Shown: in pieces, positions 58,910 through 64,000 of the stretch
Numbering within the stretch: the first letter of the stretch is position 1
How the letters are laid out: every line of letters begins with the position of its first letter
Source: Achromobacter arsenitoxydans SY8
GTDB lineage: Bacteria; Pseudomonadota; Gammaproteobacteria; Burkholderiales; Burkholderiaceae_B
Assembly: GCF_000236785.1 (NCBI RefSeq)
Contig: NZ_AGUF01000064.1
Location: forward strand, 1 to 64,000
Direction: 5' to 3'
Length of the DNA stretch: 64,000 bases
Program-made: the position numbers and the translations under genes
Notes under the pieces: generated by a model
What the model saw: only the letters and a program-made list of their open reading frames with translations
What the model was told of the DNA's origin: nothing
Database searches by the model: none

Positions 58910-59887
58910 TCAGTCGAGTTTTTCGATGCCGGCGTTGTCGATGATCTGCTTCCACTTGGCGGTTTCGCGATCAATCAGCTGCTTGAATTCGGCCGGCGAG
59001 CCCGAGGCGGGCTCGGCGCCCAGCGTGGCCAGGCCCTGGCGCACTTCGGGGGCCTGCAGGGCCTTCTGGATGGCGGCGTTCAGCGTGGCCACCACGTCGT
59101 CGGGCGTGCCCTTGGGCGCGACCACGCCGCCCCAGGCGACGGTCTCGTAGCCCTTCAGGCCGGATTCGTCCAGCGTAGGCACGTCGGGCATCGTCGGCAG
59201 GCGCTTCAGGCTGCTGACGCCGATGGCGCGGACCTTGCCGCTCTTGACCAGCGGCGTGGCCTCGGACGTGTTGACGAACAGGTAGTCCAGGCGGCCGCCC
59301 AGCAGGTCCTGGATGGCGGCGGGGCCGCCGTTGTACGGAATGAACATCACATCCAGCTTGGCCATGCTCTTGAAGAGCTCGCCGCCCATGTGGCCGGTGG
59401 TGCCCACGCCCGATGCGCCGTAGGACAGGCGGCCCGGTTCCTTGCGGGCGCGGTCGATCAGGTCCTGCACGCTCTTGACGGGCGAATCCGCCGGGACGAT
59501 CAGGGCGTTGTACAGGTCGAACATGTGCGCGACCGGCTTCAGGTCCTGGTCCACGTCGTAGGGCAGGCGCTTGAACAGGGAGCGGTTCACGGCCAGCGTG
59601 TTGATGTTGCCGTAGCCTACGGTGTAGCCGTCGGGCGCGGCGCGCTTGATCAGCGCGATGCCGATGTTGCCGGCGGCGCCGGGGCGGTTTTCGATGACCA
59701 TCGTGGCGCCCGTGTCGCGGGCGATCTGCGTGGTGATCAGGCGCGACAGCACGTCGGGCGAGCCGCCGGCGGCGGACGGCACCACGAAGGTGATGGGCTT
59801 GTCGGGGTAGCCGGCGGCCGCGGCCGTGCCGACGAGGGCGACGCTGAGCGCCGCCACGGAAAATGTGTGGAAGAGTTTGCTGCGCAT
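58910..59887 (-). CDS. Bug-family tripartite tricarboxylate receptor (substrate-binding protein)
   Basis: The 325-residue protein has a signal peptide (MRSKLFHTFSVAALSVALVG) and the Bug blocks KPITFVVPSAAGGSPDVLSR, MVIENRPGAAGNIGIALIKR, APDGYTVGYGNINTLAVNRS, IPYNGGPAAIQDLLGGRLDY and MPDVPTLDESGLKGYETVAW. First gene of the minus-strand operon with D-aminoacylase and racemase; its ligand is probably an N-acyl-amino acid or related carboxylate (inferred). No TctA/TctB gene is in the window. Confidence 0.92.
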   Translation of the reverse strand: MRSKLFHTFSVAALSVALVGTAAAAGYPDKPITFVVPSAAGGSPDVLSRLITTQIARDTGATMVIENRPGAAGNIGIALIKRAAPDGYTVGYGNINTLAVNRSLFKRLPYDVDQDLKPVAHMFDLYNALIVPADSPVKSVQDLIDRARKEPGRLSYGASGVGTTGHMGGELFKSMAKLDVMFIPYNGGPAAIQDLLGGRLDYLFVNTSEATPLVKSGKVRAIGVSSLKRLPTMPDVPTLDESGLKGYETVAWGGVVAPKGTPDDVVATLNAAIQKALQAPEVRQGLATLGAEPASGSPAEFKQLIDRETAKWKQIIDNAGIEKLD

Positions 59888-60006
59888 GGTGGATTTCCCC
59901 GGTGTTGTTTTGTCGAGGAGGGCAGGTTACACCCGGCTTTGCGGCACTGCGTCATCGAAAAATATCCAAAACCTATAATCCCGCGTTATTGCCAGAGGGG
60001 AAAAAA

Positions 60007-60975
60007 ATGAATGCGGACGCCTATGCCGACGAGGTCGGCCCCAGCGCCGGACGGCCGTTGAACCTGCGCCAGATCGAAGTGTTCCGGGCCATCATGATGG
60101 CGGGTTCGATCAGCGGCGCGGGACGCATGCTGCACGTGTCGCAACCGGCGGTGAGCCGGGTGCTGGCCCTGACCGAGAGCCGCCTGGGCTATCGGCTGTT
60201 CGAGCGGGTCAAGAGCCGGCTGTCGCCCACCGCCGAGGCGCGGCGCCTGTATGCCGAAGTCGAGCAGGTGTATGGCGGCATCCAGCGGGTCAACGACCTG
60301 GCCGCCAGCCTGGGACAGTCGGGCGCGGGGATGCTGAAGATCGTGGCCAGCGCCAGTTTCGGCCAGCGCCTGATTCCCATGGCGCTGGAGCGCTTTCGCG
60401 GGCGCAATGCGGATGCGCGGGTCGATTACCGCAGCGTGACCTTCGACGAACTGGCGGCGTACTTCCTGTCCGGTCAGGCGGACATTGGCATATCAATGCA
60501 GCCGCCCGACCACCCGAACCTGACCTCGGTCAGGCTGGCGCGGGTGCCCGTCGTGTGCGTGCTGCCGCCGGGCCATCCGCTGGCCAGCCACGACGTGGTG
60601 CTGCCCGAGGATTTCTCGTCCGCGGCGTGGATCGGGTATCCGCGCGACACCCCGCTGGGCCGGGCCCTCGGGCCGTTCTTCGGCGAGGGGCCGCGCTGCG
60701 CGGCGGCGGTAGAGGTGCATTCCCCCGTGACCGCCTGTTCGTTCGTGCAGCAGGGGCTGGGGCCGGCGCTGGTGGACGCGTGGTGCGTCACGCCGGACCA
60801 GGCGGCGCACATGACGTTGCGTCCGATCGCGCCCGAGGCCAGCGTGGAGATTTGGGCCACGCATTCCAACCTGAGCGCGCCGCCCCTGTTGGCGCGGCGC
60901 TTTCTGGCGGCGGTGAAGAAGACGCTGGAGGGGCAGGCGCTGCCCGGCGTGGCCGCGTCGGGGCAACTGGAATAG
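60007..60975 (+). CDS. LysR-family regulator of the D-aminoacylase operon
   Basis: The ATG at 60007, after AGAGGGG, gives 322 residues; the upstream open frame is unused. The helix-turn-helix is LRQIEVFRAIMMAGSISGAG and VSQPAVSRVLALTESRLGYR, followed by LFERVKSRLSPTAEARRLYA and an effector domain (LKIVASASFGQRLIPMALER). Divergent from the Bug receptor gene with 119 nt between starts, so it most likely controls that operon. Confidence 0.92.
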   Translation: MNADAYADEVGPSAGRPLNLRQIEVFRAIMMAGSISGAGRMLHVSQPAVSRVLALTESRLGYRLFERVKSRLSPTAEARRLYAEVEQVYGGIQRVNDLAASLGQSGAGMLKIVASASFGQRLIPMALERFRGRNADARVDYRSVTFDELAAYFLSGQADIGISMQPPDHPNLTSVRLARVPVVCVLPPGHPLASHDVVLPEDFSSAAWIGYPRDTPLGRALGPFFGEGPRCAAAVEVHSPVTACSFVQQGLGPALVDAWCVTPDQAAHMTLRPIAPEASVEIWATHSNLSAPPLLARRFLAAVKKTLEGQALPGVAASGQLE

Positions 60976-61014
60976 GGCGCCTTGCCGAAGTCGGACGGGC
61001 GCCCTGGTCTTGCG

Positions 61015-61626
61015 TTACAGCCCTTCGGCCTGCAGCGCGGCCTTCACGCCGGCGTTTTCTTCCATGCGCTTGAAGAAGGCGGCCAGATTGTCCTGGCCCG
61101 ACAGGTCCACTTCCTTGGCGCGCGCCCAGCGCAGCACGACGTAGAGGTAGGCGTCGGCGATCGACGGCGCGCCGCCGGCCAGATAGGATTTGCCGGCCAG
61201 TTGCGCATCCAGTTGCGCGAACAGCTTGGTCAGCAGCGCGGAGGCGGAGGCGGCTAACTCCTTTTGCGCGGCTTCGTCCCTCAAGTAGCGCTGCGCGCCG
61301 AAGATCATGGAGAAGGTCTTGTGGATGTCGGAATTGATGAATCCGAGCCAGCGGCGCACTTCGGCGCGCGAACGCGCGGTGCCGTCGCCCAGCAGGGGGC
61401 TTTGCGGCGCCAGTTCCGCCAGGTGCTCCAGGATGGCGACGTTCTGCGTGATGGCCCAATCGCCATCGGTCAGTGCGGGCACGGCGCCCAGCGGGTTGAC
61501 CTTCAGGAACTCCGGAGCCTTGAGCTCGTCGCGGCTGAGCTTGTGCGCTTCGTAAGGCTTGCCGATCCATTCGAGGACGATGTGGGAAGCGAGCGAGCAC
61601 GCGCCGGGCATGTAGTACAGTTTCAT
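61015..61626 (-). CDS. Beta-class glutathione S-transferase
   Basis: The ATG at 61626 starts MKLYYMPGACSLASHIVLEW, essentially the N-terminus of bacterial beta-class GSTs, with Cys10 that forms the mixed disulfide with glutathione. NPLGAVPALTDGDWAITQNV has the cis-Pro and the Ser/Gln-type glutathione contacts. The helical C-terminal domain ends near residue 203 (APSIADAYLYVVLRWARAKE carries the N-capping Asp). It conjugates or reduces electrophiles; the physiological target is unknown. Confidence 0.93.
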   Translation of the reverse strand: MKLYYMPGACSLASHIVLEWIGKPYEAHKLSRDELKAPEFLKVNPLGAVPALTDGDWAITQNVAILEHLAELAPQSPLLGDGTARSRAEVRRWLGFINSDIHKTFSMIFGAQRYLRDEAAQKELAASASALLTKLFAQLDAQLAGKSYLAGGAPSIADAYLYVVLRWARAKEVDLSGQDNLAAFFKRMEENAGVKAALQAEGL

Positions 61627-61770
61627 GAGATGTGGGCTCCTGAGAGTTAGGACGGGAGACCCCCCGTCCCAGGGCGCTATGGTACGCCAACGCGGTATGC
61701 CTGCCGCGGGGCGCAATGCGCCTCCCTGTCATGCCTTCCCCGCCCGCCTTCCAACCTGTCGCCGCCGGAG

Positions 61771-62940
61771 ATGTCCATGCAGTCACGCACCGCCGCGAGC
61801 ACGCGCGCAATCCCCTTGATCCTGTCCTTGGCCCTGTCGTGCGCAATGGCGCCCGCCGCCGCGCGCACAGCGCAGGAGCCGCCATCGGTGGCCGCACGGG
61901 TCACGCCCATCGTCGGCGGACTGGATCATCCGTGGTCGATGGCGTTCCTGCCGGACGGCGGCATTCTGATTACCGAGCGTCCGGGCAATTTGCGCCTGCT
62001 GCGCACACCGGGCGGCCTTTCCAAGCCGCTCGCCGGCGTGCCCAAGGTGGCCGCAAGCGGCCAGGGCGGTTTGCTGGACGTGGCGCTGTCGCCCGATTTC
62101 GCCAACGACCGCTATGTGTATCTGTCGTACGCCGAATCGGACGGCTCCAAGAGCGGCACCGCGGTGGGCCGCGGCCGGCTGGCCGACGACGCGAGCGGGC
62201 TGCAGGACTTCCGCGTCCTGTTCCGCCAGGAACCCAAACTGTCGTCGGGCCTGCACTTCGGGTCGCGCCTGGTGTTCGACGGCAAGGGCCATCTGTACAT
62301 CGCCCTGGGCGAAAACAACCAGCGTCCCACCGCGCAAGACCTGGACAAGCTGCAAGGCAAGGTCGTGCGGCTCAACGTCGACGGCTCCGTGCCCGCCGAC
62401 AATCCCTTCGTCGGCAAGGCCGGGGCCCGGCCGGAAATCTGGTCGTATGGCCACCGCAACCCGCAGGGCATGGCGCTGAACCCCTGGTCTGGCGAGCTCT
62501 GGGAAAACGAACACGGGCCGCGCGGCGGCGACGAGATCAACCTGGTGCAGCCGGGCAAGAACTACGGCTGGCCGCTGGCCACATACGGCATCAATTATTC
62601 GGGCCTGGCCATTCCGGAGGCCAAGGGCGAAACCCTGGCCGGGACGGAGCCGCCGCTGTATTGGTGGCCGAAGTCGCCGGCGATCAGCGGCATGGCCTTC
62701 TACAACGCGGACCGCTTTCCCGCCTGGAACAAGTCGGTGTTCATCGGCGCGCTGGCGAACCGCAACCTGATCCGCCTGACGCTGGACGGCAATCGCGTAG
62801 TGGGGCAGGAAACGCTGCTGGTCGACCGCAAGAGCCGCATCCGCGATGTGCGGCAGGGGCCGGACGGCTATTTGTACGTGTTGACGGACGCCTCGCCGGG
62901 CGAGCTGCTGCGGCTGGCCCCGGCGGAATCGGGAGGGTGA
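61771..62940 (+). CDS. PQQ-dependent sugar dehydrogenase (YliI/Asd-like)
   Basis: The 389-residue protein has a signal peptide (residues 1-31, ending about AAARTA) and a six-bladed beta-propeller of the soluble glucose dehydrogenase/YliI type: GGLDHPWSMAFLPDGGILIT, GQGGLLDVALSPDFANDRYV, FGSRLVFDGKGHLYIALGEN, WSYGHRNPQGMALNPWSGEL, ENEHGPRGGDEINLVQPGKN and SPAISGMAFYNADRFPAWNK. Such periplasmic enzymes oxidise aldoses with PQQ. No PQQ synthesis genes are in the window, so the cofactor must be made elsewhere or taken up. Confidence 0.92.
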   Translation: MSMQSRTAASTRAIPLILSLALSCAMAPAAARTAQEPPSVAARVTPIVGGLDHPWSMAFLPDGGILITERPGNLRLLRTPGGLSKPLAGVPKVAASGQGGLLDVALSPDFANDRYVYLSYAESDGSKSGTAVGRGRLADDASGLQDFRVLFRQEPKLSSGLHFGSRLVFDGKGHLYIALGENNQRPTAQDLDKLQGKVVRLNVDGSVPADNPFVGKAGARPEIWSYGHRNPQGMALNPWSGELWENEHGPRGGDEINLVQPGKNYGWPLATYGINYSGLAIPEAKGETLAGTEPPLYWWPKSPAISGMAFYNADRFPAWNKSVFIGALANRNLIRLTLDGNRVVGQETLLVDRKSRIRDVRQGPDGYLYVLTDASPGELLRLAPAESGG

Positions 62941-62945
62941 CTGCC

Positions 62946-63584
62946 ATGAGTTCCTACGAATTGATCGGATCCGCGGGTTGCGGCTCAGCCATTGTCGAGA
63001 TGGCGCTGGTGCTGGCGAATGTGCCGCACACCCTGACGGACGTGCCGTACCTGAAGCCAGGTCCCGAACGCGACCGCCTGCTGCACCTGAATCCGCTGGG
63101 GCAGGTGCCCACGCTGGTCCTGCCCGATGGCGAGGTCATGACGGAAAGCGCGGCGATGATCCTGCACCTGCACGACGTGGCGCCGCAGGCGGGCCTGGTT
63201 CCGCCGCCGGACAAGCCGGAGCGGGCGCGCTTTCTCAATCTGCTGGTGCGGCTGGTGGCTGCGGTCTACCCCACGTTCACGTACGGGGACGATCCGCCCC
63301 AGTGGACGACCGAGGGCGCGCCGGCCGACCTGCTGCGCGAACGGGTGCATACGCGCCGCGCCGAGCTTTGGCAGGAACTGGAGCGCCAGGCGGGCGCCCC
63401 GCACATGCTGGGCCGGCGCTTTTCCGCGCTGGACCTGTATGTGACTGTCATGACGCATTGGCGCCCGGGGCCATCGTGGTTCGGCACGATGTGCCCGGGC
63501 CTGACGGCCGTGGCGCGCGAAGCGGCGCAAGAACCCAACGTGGCGCGCGTGCTGCAGCGGCACTTTCCGCCGCCCAGTGAATAG
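62946..63584 (+). CDS. Glutathione S-transferase family protein
   Basis: The 212-residue protein has a GST thioredoxin-fold N-terminus (YELIGSAGCGSAIVEMALVL, HLNPLGQVPTLVLPDGEVMT with cis-Pro, ESAAMILHLHDVAPQAGLVP) and a helical C-terminal domain ending near ALDLYVTVMTHWRPGPSWFG. It starts 5 nt after the sugar dehydrogenase stop in another phase and is co-transcribed with it. It differs in class from the beta-class enzyme on the other side. Confidence 0.88.
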   Translation: MSSYELIGSAGCGSAIVEMALVLANVPHTLTDVPYLKPGPERDRLLHLNPLGQVPTLVLPDGEVMTESAAMILHLHDVAPQAGLVPPPDKPERARFLNLLVRLVAAVYPTFTYGDDPPQWTTEGAPADLLRERVHTRRAELWQELERQAGAPHMLGRRFSALDLYVTVMTHWRPGPSWFGTMCPGLTAVAREAAQEPNVARVLQRHFPPPSE

Positions 63585-63638
63585 CGCGGCGCCGGGGGCT
63601 GCAGATGCGGGCGGCGCGGCGGCTGGTTCAGATCTTCC

Positions 63639-64000
63639 CTAGCTTGCGGCGCGCCGGCGCGATTTGCCGCGTGCTTCGCGCACCGCGATGTAGACGCCGC
63701 TGCCGGCGATGAACACGGCGCCCAGGTAGGCGTAGGCGTCGGGCGCTTCGCGCCAGATGAGCCAGCCCAGGATCGTTGCCCAGATCAGGCCCGTGTAGTC
63801 GAACGGCGCGACCACGGACGCGGGGCCGATGCGGAATCCCTGGGTGATCAGCGCCAGGCCCAGGGTGCTGAACAGCGCGATCGCGCCGAAGTAGGGCAGG
63901 TGCTCAAGCGCGGGCTCGCGCCAGACCCAGGGCAAGGCGACCGCGCTGCAGACCACTTGCCCGACCACGATGTAGAACGTGGTGGTGAGCATGCCTTCGG
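63639..64000 (-). CDS. EamA/DMT-superfamily transporter, C-terminal part
   Basis: The frame enters from beyond the right edge of the window. The visible 120 residues include about four membrane spans (FYIVVGQVVCSAVALPWVW, YFGAIALFSTLGLALITQGF, PASVVAPFDYTGLIWATILG, YAYLGAVFIAGSGVYIAVRE) and a basic tail (ARGKSRRRAAS), typical of the second EamA domain. The apparent Met at 63992 is internal. The substrate is not predictable. Confidence 0.85.
   Translation of the reverse strand, partial: EGMLTTTFYIVVGQVVCSAVALPWVWREPALEHLPYFGAIALFSTLGLALITQGFRIGPASVVAPFDYTGLIWATILGWLIWREAPDAYAYLGAVFIAGSGVYIAVREARGKSRRRAAS

Overview
The window looks like a chromosomal segment of a high-GC betaproteobacterium of the Alcaligenaceae, most likely Achromobacter or a close relative such as Bordetella. 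The basis is the protein style of GlnA, NtrBC, RecG and OxyR, the many Bug-type (TTT receptor) periplasmic proteins, LysR regulators next to small catabolic operons, and the GC-rich codon use from about 10.86 kb onward. No rRNA or tRNA gene and no CRISPR array was seen.

Left end (1-10.86 kb): a visibly AT-richer accessory block. After about 940 bases with no supportable gene come five plus-strand genes (GT4 glycosyltransferase, asparagine-synthase-like amidotransferase, SAM methyltransferase, GT2 glycosyltransferase, and a GT-A-like protein). These converge on two minus-strand genes (a GT4 glycosyltransferase, then a protein of unknown function). This is part of a surface-polysaccharide locus; no flippase, polymerase or ABC exporter lies inside the window. 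A broken IS481-family transposase sits between the block and the core backbone.

Backbone 10.86-33.2 kb: yicC and rph diverge. Then come an MmgE/PrpD plus acyl-CoA dehydrogenase operon and a chemoreceptor whose 3' end overlaps an antisense EAL-CBS-GGDEF gene. rdgB-hemW follows, then glnA with a clear sigma54 promoter and two NtrC sites, with ntrB-ntrC downstream. A LysR regulator diverges from two pirin genes. A ferric-iron ABC importer (fbpABC type) with a Fur-like site faces a divergent fpr.

33.3-34.9 kb: an orphan PAAR protein with a C-terminal type-44-like toxin domain, overlapped by a small membrane-anchored protein that is the likely immunity partner. This is a candidate type VI secretion effector-immunity pair inserted among core genes.

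34.9-64 kb: an AtuA-type operon with a Bug receptor and divergent LysR; ridA-recG-oxyR-dps (oxidative stress and repair); a small alpha/beta hydrolase; a stand-alone LivK; ugpBAEC (glycerol-3-phosphate import); proC-yhhQ; a complete livKHMGF operon; a LysR-controlled operon with Bug receptor, D-aminoacylase and Asp/Glu racemase; two glutathione S-transferases flanking a PQQ-type sugar dehydrogenase; and the end of an EamA/DMT transporter cut by the window edge. A recurring feature is a strong hairpin between the binding-protein gene and the first permease gene in the fbp, ugp and liv operons.
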